Source of the DNA: an uncultured Acidobacteriota bacterium
GTDB lineage: Bacteria > Acidobacteriota > Vicinamibacteria > Fen-336
Assembly (NCBI GenBank): GCA_902826455.1
Contig: CADEEV010000047.1
Span: 1 to 35,302, forward strand
Direction: 5' to 3'
Length of the DNA stretch: 35,302 nt
A model generated the notes under the pieces. It worked only from the letters and a program-made list of their open reading frames with translations, searched no databases and was not told the DNA's origin. The translations under genes and the position numbers were made by a program. This document shows, piece by piece, positions 26,052 to 34,900 of this stretch; the stretch's first letter is position 1, and each line of letters opens with the position of its first letter.

Positions 26052-27113
26052 TCAGGCCCGCAGCAGCGTCGCGCCCCAGTTCATGCCGGCTCCGAAGCCG
26101 ACCAGCAGCACGAGGTCGCCGGCCACGACGCGGCCCCCGCGCGCGCACTCGTCCCAGAGCAGCGGGATCGTCGCGGCCGTCGTGTTCCCGTAGCGCTCGA
26201 TGTTGTGGATGACCTTCTCGTCGGGCAGGCCCAGGGCCTTCTGGCAGTACTCGTTGATGCGCTTGTTGGCCTGGTGCATCAGCACCATCTTGAGGTCGGC
26301 GGTCGCGACCCCGTTGCGCGCGAGGAGCGACTGCGCGGCCTCGATCATGTGGCTCGTGGCCATCTTGAAGACGTGGCGGCCGTCCATGACGGGGATGTGC
26401 TCGCCGCGCTCGATCTGGCCCGGATCGACGTAGGGCCGGCGCTTGAAGCCGTTGCCCGGGACGAACAGCGTCTCGTAGTCCTTACCGTCCGTGTGGAGCT
26501 CCTGGTCGAGGACGCCGCGCTCGCCGTCGACGGCCTTCACGACCACCGCCGCGCCCGCGTCGCCGAACAGCACCGTGAGGTGGCGGAACTTCGTGTTCCA
26601 GGCGTGCTCTTCCGGCGTCGGCGCCGTGTCGGACCGGCCGTAGAGGTACTCCCAGTTGGCCGCCGAGTACGGCATGAAGCCCGTGTGGATCTCGGCGCCC
26701 ACGAGCAAGGCGGTGCGCGCGAGGCCAGCGCGGATGTGGGCGTCGACCAGCTGGAGCCCGTACAGGAAGCCGGCGCATTGCTGACGGATGTCGAAGCACG
26801 GCACGGGGCGCAGCCCGAGCTTCGTCTGCAGCAGGCCGCCCGCGCCGGGGAAGAAGTGATCGGGGGTCATCGTGGCGAACACCACGAGGTCGACCTCCTC
26901 CCGCGCGACGCCGGCCGCTTCGAGCGCCTTCGCGGCCGCGGCCACGCCCAGGTCCGACGTCCCGGTGCCGGGCTCGACGTAGTAGCGGGTGACGACGCCG
27001 CTGCGCTCCTGGATCCACGCGTCGTTCGTGTCCATGATGCGGGCGAGCATGTCGTTCGTGACGCGGTGGGGCGGGATCTCGCTCCCGCTGCCCACGATGA
27101 CGGAGCGTGGCAT
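26052..27113 (-). CDS. FabH-like 3-oxoacyl-ACP synthase III
   Basis: A 353-residue thiolase-fold ketosynthase, a little longer than E. coli FabH (317). The triad is present: Cys113 in RQQCAGFLYGL, His280 in MHQANKRI and Asn310 in YGNTTAATIP. The extra length is mainly near residues 150-178 (WEYLYGRSDTAPTPEEHAW). KAS III enzymes condense acyl-CoA with malonyl-ACP to begin fatty-acid chains; variants act in polyketide, alkylresorcinol or lipid pathways. No malonyltransferase, FabG or ACP gene lies beside it, so it may be a specialised rather than the primary FabH. A GGGAGG lies 9 bp before the ATG at 27113. A glycosyltransferase follows 2 bp after. Confidence 0.9.
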   Translation of the reverse strand: MPRSVIVGSGSEIPPHRVTNDMLARIMDTNDAWIQERSGVVTRYYVEPGTGTSDLGVAAAAKALEAAGVAREEVDLVVFATMTPDHFFPGAGGLLQTKLGLRPVPCFDIRQQCAGFLYGLQLVDAHIRAGLARTALLVGAEIHTGFMPYSAANWEYLYGRSDTAPTPEEHAWNTKFRHLTVLFGDAGAAVVVKAVDGERGVLDQELHTDGKDYETLFVPGNGFKRRPYVDPGQIERGEHIPVMDGRHVFKMATSHMIEAAQSLLARNGVATADLKMVLMHQANKRINEYCQKALGLPDEKVIHNIERYGNTTAATIPLLWDECARGGRVVAGDLVLLVGFGAGMNWGATLLRA

Positions 27114-27141
27114 TCGCGATGGCCTCCCGGAGACGAGCGGC

Positions 27142-27149
27142 ATTATAGT
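27142..27149. promoter_or_regulatory. Bidirectional -10 element (FabH-like / peroxiredoxin)
   Basis: ATTATAGT reads TATAAT on the minus strand (27147-27142, a perfect consensus) and TATAGT on the plus strand (27144-27149), sharing four bases. The minus transcript would have about 20 nt of leader with the ribosome-binding site; the plus one would begin at the ATG at 27156. Confidence 0.6.
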
Positions 27150-27155
27150 GACGCC

Positions 27156-27602
27156 ATGCTGAAGGCGGGGGACACGGCGCCGGATTTCGCGATCCGCGAC
27201 ACGACGCTCGCGGCGCTCGCGAAGCGGCGCGAGGTGGTGATCTTCTTCTTCCCGAAGGCCTTCACGCCGGGCTGCACGCGCGAGGCCGGCGGTTTCCGTG
27301 CGGAATACGCCGCACTCCAGGAGAAGGGAGCGGAGGTGGTCGGGGTCTCCTCGGACACCCAGGCCACGGCCGATCGCTTCGGCGACTCCCTCGAGCTGCC
27401 GTTCCCCATGGTCGGAGACGCCACCGGAGACGTCCTGCGGGCGTACGGCGTGCGGATCCCGCTGCTGGGCCTCGCGCGCCGCGTGACCTACGTCGTCGGG
27501 CGGGACGGCAGGATCCGCCACGCGTACGAGAGCCAGTTCGACGCCCAGTCCCACGTGACCGAGGCCTGCCGCGCCGTGGCCGGCGGCGAGAAGAGCGCAT
27601 GA
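27156..27602 (+). CDS. Peroxiredoxin, AhpC/TSA (BCP/PrxQ-like)
   Basis: A 148-residue thiol peroxidase. FFFPKAFTPGCTREAGGF holds Thr37 and the peroxidatic Cys40, and Arg109 (LARRVTYVV) is the conserved Arg. Most PrxQ/BCP proteins have a second Cys five residues on (CxxExC); here it is Gly45, so the resolving Cys is either the lone Cys138 near the C-terminus or absent. The ATG at 27156 is 6 bp beyond TATAGT and lacks a Shine-Dalgarno, suggesting a leaderless message. Its TGA overlaps the ATG of the PhyH-like gene, forming a coupled pair. It reduces peroxides; the electron donor is unknown. Confidence 0.92.
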   Translation: MLKAGDTAPDFAIRDTTLAALAKRREVVIFFFPKAFTPGCTREAGGFRAEYAALQEKGAEVVGVSSDTQATADRFGDSLELPFPMVGDATGDVLRAYGVRIPLLGLARRVTYVVGRDGRIRHAYESQFDAQSHVTEACRAVAGGEKSA

Positions 27603-28618
27603 GCGTGCGCGCGATCGACTGGAAGGAGCTCGAGACCCGGGGCTTCGTGGTCGTCCGGTCGCTGCTCTCGGAACAGGAGGTCGCGGACGTCCGGCGCGTG
27701 TACGAGACCGCGAAGCGCAACGAGACGATCTACGTCTCGATGGTCGCGGCGCCGGCGGACGTCGCCCCGATCGCGGCCCGCCTGGAGGCCCTGCTGCCGT
27801 CGATCCGCTCGGGGACCGACATCCAGACGGACACCCTGAACAAGGACGGCTACTTCTTCCCGACGGAGTACACGAACCTCGGCTGGCACACGGACCACAA
27901 GTCCTACTACGCGCTCCAGGATCACTACCACTACCTCAACTTCTGGATGCCGATCATCAAGCCACGCGCCGACAAGTCCGGGCTCGGCCTCGTGCCCATG
28001 GACAAGCTGGCGGCGGCCGCGCCCGACGTGTACCGGGCGGTCGTGCGCCGCGGCGCCGCGACGGTCAAGGACGGGACGCTCAGCTACGAGGGCGACGGAC
28101 GGATCGAGGAGATCCCGTGCGCCACCGAGCTGATCGACGGCATCGCCGAGGCGCCCGAGCTGCTGCCGGGCGACGTGATCGTCGCGCGCACCGACGTGCT
28201 GCACCGGACCCAGGACGCCGAGACCGTCCGCGTCGCGCTCACCATGCGCGGCAGCTGGAGCCGCCAGGTGCTCCGCAAGCGGGTGCTGCTCGTCGGCTCC
28301 CCGGAGAAGCACCAGCGGATGCTCGCGGAGTCCACGGGGTTCAAGGGCATCCTCGCGTGCTTCTGGATCAAGGGACGCAACGAGATCACCCTGGCGGACT
28401 GCGGCGAATGCCTCCAGTCCTTCGTGAAGCGCGAGTGGCGCACGCTGGCCATCGGCGCCGCGGCGTCGTTCCTCTTCCCCCTCGTGCTCCTGCCGTACCG
28501 GGTCCGGTCCATGCGGGCGAAGACCGGGTCGTACCTCAAGGGCGTGCTGGAGCTGGTGCGCTTCGACCGCCGCTACCGTCGGGCCAGCCGCGCCATGCGG
28601 GAGCAGCCGCTCCGCTAG
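27599..28618 (+). CDS. Phytanoyl-CoA dioxygenase (PhyH)-like 2-oxoglutarate/Fe(II) oxygenase
   Basis: A 339-residue protein. Iron ligands are His97 and Asp99 in NLGWHTDHKSYY and probably His202 in DVLHRTQD; Arg211 in VRVALTMRG suits the 2-oxoglutarate carboxylate. The C-terminal part (about 235-339) has no clear homology by eye and includes one hydrophobic stretch (LAIGAAASFLFPLVLLPYR) that may tie it to the membrane, followed by a basic tail. The natural substrate is unknown. Coupled by ATGA to the peroxiredoxin upstream, and followed after 16 bp by a lipid-sugar type glycosyltransferase, which suggests action on a lipid or surface precursor (inference). It is a different lineage from the PhyH-like gene at 13605. 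Confidence 0.85.
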   Translation: MSVRAIDWKELETRGFVVVRSLLSEQEVADVRRVYETAKRNETIYVSMVAAPADVAPIAARLEALLPSIRSGTDIQTDTLNKDGYFFPTEYTNLGWHTDHKSYYALQDHYHYLNFWMPIIKPRADKSGLGLVPMDKLAAAAPDVYRAVVRRGAATVKDGTLSYEGDGRIEEIPCATELIDGIAEAPELLPGDVIVARTDVLHRTQDAETVRVALTMRGSWSRQVLRKRVLLVGSPEKHQRMLAESTGFKGILACFWIKGRNEITLADCGECLQSFVKREWRTLAIGAAASFLFPLVLLPYRVRSMRAKTGSYLKGVLELVRFDRRYRRASRAMREQPLR

Positions 28619-28634
28619 GGCCCGGCGCCACTCC

Positions 28635-29333
28635 ATGCCCCCTTCGATCTCGGTCGTCTTCCCCATGTGGAACGAGGAGGCCTCCAGCCACAGGGCCGTC
28701 AGCGCGGCCCTCGAGATCCTCCCGGAGATCACCGACGACCACGAGATCGTCATCGTCAACGACGCGTCGACGGACAAGACCGGCGCCCTGGCCGACGCCC
28801 TCGCGAAGGAGCATCCCTGCATCCGGGTGGTCCACAACGCCACGAACCGGAAGCTCGGCGGCACCCTGCGCGCCGGCTACGCCGCGGCGTCGAAGGAGCT
28901 CATCCTCTACACCGACGCCGACCTGCCCTTCGACCTGCAAGAGCTGCCCCGGGCCGTGCGCCTGCTCCAGTACCAGCAGGCCGACGTGCTCTCGGCCTAC
29001 CGCTTCGACCGCACCCTGGAGGGCCCGCTGCGGGCCGTGTACACCTTCTTCTACACGCTGCTGATCCGGTCCCTGTTCGACCTGCCGGTGAAGGACGTCA
29101 ACTTCTCTTTCAAGCTGTTCCGGCGCGCGCTCCTCGAGCGCTTCCCCTTGAAGAGCGAGGGCAGCCTGATCGACGCGGAGTTCCTGATCCGCGCGCGCAA
29201 GTCCGGGGCGGTGATCATCCAGATCGGCGTCGACTATTTCCCGCGCTCGAGGGGCGTCTCGACGCTCTCGTCGCCCGGCGTCATTTTCAAGATCGTGCGC
29301 GAAATGCTTGGGCTGTGGGCCGAGCTGCGCTAG
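28635..29333 (+). CDS. Glycosyltransferase family 2, dolichyl/polyprenyl-phosphate sugar synthase-like
   Basis: A 232-residue GT2 enzyme without C-terminal membrane helices, similar in size to DPM1. The GT-A fold is shown by ISVVFPMWNEE at the start, VIVNDASTDKT, the LYTDADLPFD metal-binding motif and KDVNFSFKLFRR. DPM1-type enzymes move mannose or glucose from a nucleotide to a polyprenyl phosphate on the cytoplasmic side. The acceptor here is inferred from overall form only. It follows the PhyH-like gene by 16 bp. Its TAG at 29331-29333 lies close before the next gene's GTG. Confidence 0.9.
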   Translation: MPPSISVVFPMWNEEASSHRAVSAALEILPEITDDHEIVIVNDASTDKTGALADALAKEHPCIRVVHNATNRKLGGTLRAGYAAASKELILYTDADLPFDLQELPRAVRLLQYQQADVLSAYRFDRTLEGPLRAVYTFFYTLLIRSLFDLPVKDVNFSFKLFRRALLERFPLKSEGSLIDAEFLIRARKSGAVIIQIGVDYFPRSRGVSTLSSPGVIFKIVREMLGLWAELR

Positions 29334-29345
29334 TCTAGCCAGGTC

Positions 29346-31073
29346 GTGCTGAACGATCTCTCCCGCGTACCCATCTCCGAGACGCTCCGGGGGCTCTCCT
29401 CGTCCCGCGCCAGCGGCGACCTCGAGGTCCGCTCCGGCAAGATCATCAAGACCGTCTACTTCGACCACGGGCGCATCGTCTTCGCGGCGAGCAACATGAA
29501 GAAGGATCGCCTGGGCGAGGCCCTGGTGTCCCTGGGCCGCATCACCGACGAGGAGTACGCCCGGGCCTCCGCCTTCATGAAGCAGCGCCGCAAGCGCTTC
29601 GGCGAGGCGCTCGTCGCCTCGGGCGTCATGGACAAGAAGGAAGTGGGCCGCTCGGTGTCCCGCCAGGTGAAGAGGATCGTGGTCTCGCTCTTCGACTTCA
29701 AGGAAGGCGCCGCCTCCTTCGAGGAGCGCAAGTGCCCGATCCCCCTCGAGTACATGGTGAGCCTCTCGGTCCACCGCATCCTCTACATGGGCATCAAGGC
29801 CATGAAGAGCGACACGCTGGTCGAGACGGGCCTGGGCGACCTCGACCGCTGGGTGACCCTCGCTCCCGTGCCGCCCTTCCCCTTCGGCGTGCGCAAGTGC
29901 TCCGCCGAGGAGCTCGACGTCCTCGAGCAGTCGAACCGCAAGGTCACGATCCGCCGCCTCGCCTGGGAGAAGAGCGGCATCGCGTTCACCCGCTTGCGCG
30001 CGGTGTACGCCCTCCTGGCCGCGGGCATCCTCGAGTACGCCGACAAGCCGCAAGGCAAGGACGAGCCGTCGCCCGTCATCCAGATGGAGACGAGCACGTT
30101 CCTGCTCTCGGCCCTGCGCTCGCGCCCGGACCCGTCGGCCCACGAGGCCCTGCGTCAGGAGATCAACGACGAGCTCCAACGCTCGTCGCGCCTCGACCGC
30201 GAGGCCTGGCTCAAGGTCTCCCGCACGGCGCCGCGCGACGAGCTGATCCGCGCCCTCGAAGAGAAGATGGAGCGCTACCACGCCCTGCTCGACGCGGTCG
30301 GCACCGAAGAAGCGCTGAAGACCGACATCGAGCTGATCCTCGGCCGCGCCTCGACGATGCTGCGGCTCGCCCGTCAAGCGCCCTTGCCGCCCGCGGCGCC
30401 CGCGACTCCGGCGCCGGCTCCCGCCGCGCCGGCCGCGAGCGGCGCCACGACGCCGCTCAAGGTGGTGGCCGCGCCCCCGAAGGCCACGGTCACGGACGCG
30501 ACCACCGACCCGGCGGTCGTGGTCGCCCCGCCCCCGCCCGCCCCACCGAGCGCCCCTGCGCCCGTGGCGGCAGCCCCGGTCCCGCCGCCTCCGGCCCCGG
30601 CGCCCGCGGCTCCCGCCCCTCCGGCAGCGCCGGCCGAGCCGACGCACCAGGAATCCGAGCTCGAGAACGCCGGCCGCATGGCCGACATCCAGCGCCTCAT
30701 CATGGAAGGCGACGTGCGGATGGCCGTCTCCGACTACGCGAACGCCTCGAAGGTCTACGGCGCGCTCGTGGATCTCGCCCCGCGCGTGCCCGCGTACCGT
30801 CTGCGCCTGGCGATCGCCATGGCCTGCTGGCCGCGCACGGCGAAGCAGGCCGAGCGCGAGTTCCTCGAGGCGGCGCGCCTCGATCCGAACAACGCCGACC
30901 TCCACTACCAGTTCGGCCTGTACTACAAGGCGATGAAGGTGAAGTCCCGGGCGATCGCGGTGCTGCAGACCGCCGTGCGCCTGAACCCGCAGCACAAGCA
31001 GGCCCGTATCGAGCTCGAGTCGCTGTCGCCCCGCGACTCCGCCCTCACCAGCCTCCGCAAGCTCTTCAAGTAG
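29346..31073 (+). CDS. DUF4388 (PATAN-like) protein with C-terminal TPR repeats
   Basis: A 575-residue protein. Residues 1-90 are the DUF4388 N-terminal domain: [22 protein letters not shown], then [16 protein letters not shown]4388 is common in gliding and predatory bacteria and Acidobacteria and is thought to act in signalling. After a winged-helix-like middle, residues about 260-335 ([15 protein letters not shown]-like start, then [14 protein letters not shown]) resemble a J domain without its HPD motif. A Pro/Ala linker (about 345-435) leads to TPR repeats (about 450-565). The start is GTG at 29346. It fits a cytoplasmic scaffold. MglA-type GTPases often co-occur with such proteins, but the two genes are far apart here. 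Confidence 0.82.
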   Translation: MLNDLSRVPISETLRGLSSSRASGDLEVRSGKIIKTVYFDHGRIVFAASNMKKDRLGEALVSLGRITDEEYARASAFMKQRRKRFGEALVASGVMDKKEVGRSVSRQVKRIVVSLFDFKEGAASFEERKCPIPLEYMVSLSVHRILYMGIKAMKSDTLVETGLGDLDRWVTLAPVPPFPFGVRKCSAEELDVLEQSNRKVTIRRLAWEKSGIAFTRLRAVYALLAAGILEYADKPQGKDEPSPVIQMETSTFLLSALRSRPDPSAHEALRQEINDELQRSSRLDREAWLKVSRTAPRDELIRALEEKMERYHALLDAVGTEEALKTDIELILGRASTMLRLARQAPLPPAAPATPAPAPAAPAASGATTPLKVVAAPPKATVTDATTDPAVVVAPPPPAPPSAPAPVAAAPVPPPPAPAPAAPAPPAAPAEPTHQESELENAGRMADIQRLIMEGDVRMAVSDYANASKVYGALVDLAPRVPAYRLRLAIAMACWPRTAKQAEREFLEAARLDPNNADLHYQFGLYYKAMKVKSRAIAVLQTAVRLNPQHKQARIELESLSPRDSALTSLRKLFK

Positions 31074-31935
31074 TCTCGCGGGTCCCGTCGAGGGTGATGA
31101 GGAGCGCGGTCGCGACGGCCATCGCGACAACGACCAGGGACGTCTCGCCCAGCCGCACGGCGTCGGCCGCAAAGGTCGCGAGCAGCAGCGCGAAGATGCC
31201 GAGAGCGTAGCCGCGGGGCGCCGCCGCCAGCAGCCGCGGCATCGCGAGCTCGAGGTCGTCGCGGCGCCTGCGGAAGCGCAGCGCCGCCGTCGCGACGAGC
31301 AGGAGCCCGACGACGGCGTCACCGCGGCTCGTGAAGAGCCCCTCGGCGCCCGTGGCCCGCCACAGCAGCCCCACGGCCACGAGAGCCGCGATGGAGCCCG
31401 CGCCCAGCACCACGCGCTTCGCCGCGCGGGCCGGCAGCGACAGCGCGGTGTCCTGGCGTGCGGCGCCCCAGGCGTAGCTTCCGACGATCACGCCCCAGCC
31501 GACGAAGTTGCCGATCGGGACGTCGAGCCACGGGCCGGGCGGCGTCCAGCGCCAGAGCCCGGCCCTCACGGCCACGGGTTCGATCAGCACGTCGAGGCTC
31601 GTGGCCAGGAGCGCCGCCGCCAGCGCGGTGCGCCCCGGCGACTCGTAGCCGAGACGGGTCACGATCGCGATGGCGGCGAGGATCACCGCGGCCCACACCA
31701 CGGCCACCGCCAGTGGCACGCCGCCCGGCGCGACGCGCCAGCCGGTGCCGTAGTCGTGGGAGGCGAAGACGAGCATCGCCACCTTCTCGAGGGCGTAGCC
31801 GTACGCGACGAGCGCGAAGAACTCCACGACGGAGCGCCGGAAGCCCACGGCGGACTCGAGGAGCAGCAGGGCCAGCAGCGCCGCCAGGGGCGCGACCAGG
31901 AGCTCGTGGACCCAGACGGGGAGGGCCCCGCTCAC
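31066..31935 (-). CDS. Carotenoid biosynthesis protein, DUF422/CruF family
   Basis: A 289-residue membrane protein with about seven or eight hydrophobic segments. The diagnostic central stretch is LLATSLDVLIEPVAVRAGLW, then WLDVPIGNFVGWGVIVGSYAW, with the Asp, Glu-Pro and Asn-Phe-Gly-Trp residues that mark the family. Known members include CruF (gamma-carotene 1',2'-hydratase) and archaeal bisanhydrobacterioruberin hydratase, which add water to a psi-end double bond in the membrane. The precise carotenoid is unknown, and no phytoene synthase or desaturase is in the window. The start is GTG at 31935 overlapping the TGA of the phosphotransferase fusion (GTGA), so the two are translationally coupled. 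Its 3' end overlaps the convergent DUF4388 gene by 8 bp. Confidence 0.82.
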   Translation of the reverse strand: MSGALPVWVHELLVAPLAALLALLLLESAVGFRRSVVEFFALVAYGYALEKVAMLVFASHDYGTGWRVAPGGVPLAVAVVWAAVILAAIAIVTRLGYESPGRTALAAALLATSLDVLIEPVAVRAGLWRWTPPGPWLDVPIGNFVGWGVIVGSYAWGAARQDTALSLPARAAKRVVLGAGSIAALVAVGLLWRATGAEGLFTSRGDAVVGLLLVATAALRFRRRRDDLELAMPRLLAAAPRGYALGIFALLLATFAADAVRLGETSLVVVAMAVATALLITLDGTRETT

Positions 31936-34900
31936 GCGCGCTCCGCGAACTCGGCGACGCCATGGCCGACGCGGCCCGCGTACTCGTAGCGCGTGAAGTT
32001 CTCACGGAGCATCAGGGCCCAGGGCCGTCCCGCCAGGTGGCGCAGCGGCCGGCGCTCGATCTCCACCGGGATGCGCAGGCTGTCCTCGATGCGCCCGCGC
32101 AGCGGCAGGCGCTCGCCCGAGGCCGTCTGCACGTCGAGCTCGAAGACGTCGGAGCCGGGCTCGTGGGCGCACTCGACGCGACCGATCGCCTCGAGGCGCC
32201 CGTCGCGCCACACGAAGCCCCCGGCGACGCGCCGCCCGTCGATGCTCGTGGAGAGAGCGTGGAGCGCCATGCGGTCGCCGAAGCGCACCGTGAAGAGCGT
32301 CCAATGGTCGGCCGCCGACCACTCACGGCGGCCCCAGGAGTGATCCCGGCTGCCGCTGGCGTCGATCGCGACGCGCCGCCCGTCGATCGTGACGTGGCCG
32401 CGAAACGCACCCGACTGCTCGACGTGATGCGCGCCCATGGGCTCGACGATGCGCCGCGCGTCGGGGGCAAGCACGGTCACGAGATCGATGGCCGGGGAGA
32501 CCGGGTGCAGGGTGAGCTCGAGCTCCACGGCGACCGTGCGCGGTGCGAGCAGGAGCGGCAGGGGAGCGCCGGGGAACGCGACGCCCTCCCAGGGCGCCAG
32601 CGTGCCGCGGAAGAACAGCGTGTTCGGCGACCACGTGGTGCCGATGCCGCCCACGTCGAAGCCCCGCGCGCTCGTGCGGGGGCGCTGCAGCACGAGACCG
32701 AACAGGCGTCGTCCGTCGGGCAGGGCCAGGGCCAGCACGGCCTCGCCGCGATCCCGGGGCCTGACCCCCATCGACGCGATGAGCCCGATGCGAGCCGCCG
32801 GGTCGTAGGCGTTGAAGTACACGCTCTCGCGCGCCGTCGGGTGGGCCCCGAACGGATGCAGGCGCTCGTCCGCAGGATCCGCCGGCGACAGCCCGGGAGC
32901 CGAGGCTTGGCCGTCGGCGGAAGGCGCGTCCTCCGACAGCACCTCGACGCGCCCGGTGCCGCCATCGACGCGCACCCGGTCGCCGGTGCGGATGCGGCGC
33001 GTGGCGTCGTGGAGATCCACGACGCACGGCACTCCCAGCTCCCGCGCCACGACCGAGCCGTGGGACAGCATGCCGCCGATCTCGGCCACGGCCCCGGCCG
33101 AGGCCGCGAGGAGCGGACCCAGGGCGGCGTCTAGCACGGGTGCGACCAGGATCTCTCCGGGCTCGAGCCCGGACACGACGCCCTCGGCGAGGACGCGGGC
33201 GCGGCCGACGCCCACGCCCGGGCTCGCGCCCAGCCCCGACCACGATTCCGAGACGACGCCCTCGGGGATCGGCGCGTCGAGGTCCACCTCGCGCGGGGCC
33301 GGCAGCGCGGCCTCGCGATCCTGCCGCCGCCGCCGCCGTGCGAGGACGTTCGGCGCCGGAGGCGTGCCTTCGAGAGCGGCCCCGATCTCGCCGAGGTCGA
33401 GGAGGAAGACGTCGCTCTCCGACGGCAGCAGGCCCTCGGCCACCAGCCGGCGTGCCGCGGCCCGCGCCAGGCGCCGTCCGTGGGACACGAGGGCGATCGC
33501 GAGCGATTTCGTCTTCTCGCGCTCGCGGACCCAGTCCTGCGCGGCGCGCAGCGCCCAGCCGAAGACTGCGCCCCGAACGGCCCCCAACCGATGCCGGGCC
33601 GCGACCTCGTCGGCGCGCCGGTCGGTCGCGCGAGCGCGATGCCCGAAGCCCGCCGACCGCTTGCCGGCGAGCAGCGTCTCGAGAGCGGCGAGCACGGGCG
33701 TCGGGTCGTCGCGCCAGGAGGGCGCCGCGAGCTCGCCCTCGGAGACGGCGCGGTGACCGTAACGCTCGAGGAACGCCTGCAGCGCCGCGACGAGGCCCGG
33801 CGGGCCCTGGCCCGCCGCAAGCGCGTGCGCGGCGGCGGCCGGTCCCTGGGCGAGCCAGGCTCGCCACTCCGGCTCGCTCCGCGCGGCCCCGGCCAGCCCT
33901 TCGAGGGCGAGGGTCGGCGCGGCGCTCTCGATGTCGGGCAGGCCGGCGACGAGCCGGTTCACGAGATCGGCCGGATCTCCCGGCAGCCATTCCGCCACGC
34001 GCGAGAGCAGCGCCAGGCGGAACGCGGACGCGCCCGAGGTCGCGATGTGGGTGCGCGCGACGCCCGATCCGGTCGCCACGAAGGAGGCGACGAGCGCGCG
34101 CAGCTCGTCGCGCGAGGCGCGGGCGACGGCCTCGGCCGACGGCAGCGCGGCGACGACGGCCTGGGCGCGGACGATGTCGCCCGGGAGCCGCCGCTGCAGG
34201 CCCAGCAGCCGGACCGCGACACCCACGAGCCAGGGCAGCGCCGTGAGCTTGAGGGGAGGGGCCGTGCCGCCGCGTGACGCGCCGGCGCCGAGCACGAGCT
34301 TCTCGGCGTCCTCTGCCGAGATCGCGGGCAGGCGCCGGCCTACTTCGATGCAGAGCGTGAGGTTCAGGTAGACGCGCCGGCGGTGCAGCACGAGGAACGA
34401 GCCGCCCTCGAGGTCGCGAGGCAACAGGCCCGCCTCGCGGGCGACCGACTGGAAGCCGCCCTCGAGCAGCGTGCACACGCCCGACCAGGTGAGGGGCGTC
34501 ACCGGGTCGGGCAGCACCTCGCCGACGTTGGCTCGCGTGAGGCGTCGCGCGCGCGGATCGCCGTCCTCGGCGGCGACCGTGATCGGCCGCGCCTGGAGCA
34601 GCACCACTCCGCCGTCGCCGAGCGCCCATTCCACGTCCTGGGGCGCCCCGAGCCGCGCCTCGATGTCGCGGGCGAGCGCCACGACCGCGGCCAGGCCCGG
34701 GCCGTCGAGCCCGGGCGGTCCGGTCTGGGAGCGCAGCGTGCCGCTCGCGCGATCGACGACGTGGCGCGCCGGCGTGACGCGGCCCGAGACGAGCGCCTCG
34801 CCGCGCCCGGAGTGAGACTCGACCAGCAGCGCCGAGGCGTCGCTCGGGTGGCGCGTGAACGCGACGCCCGCAGCCCGCGGCTCGACGAAGCGCTGGACGA

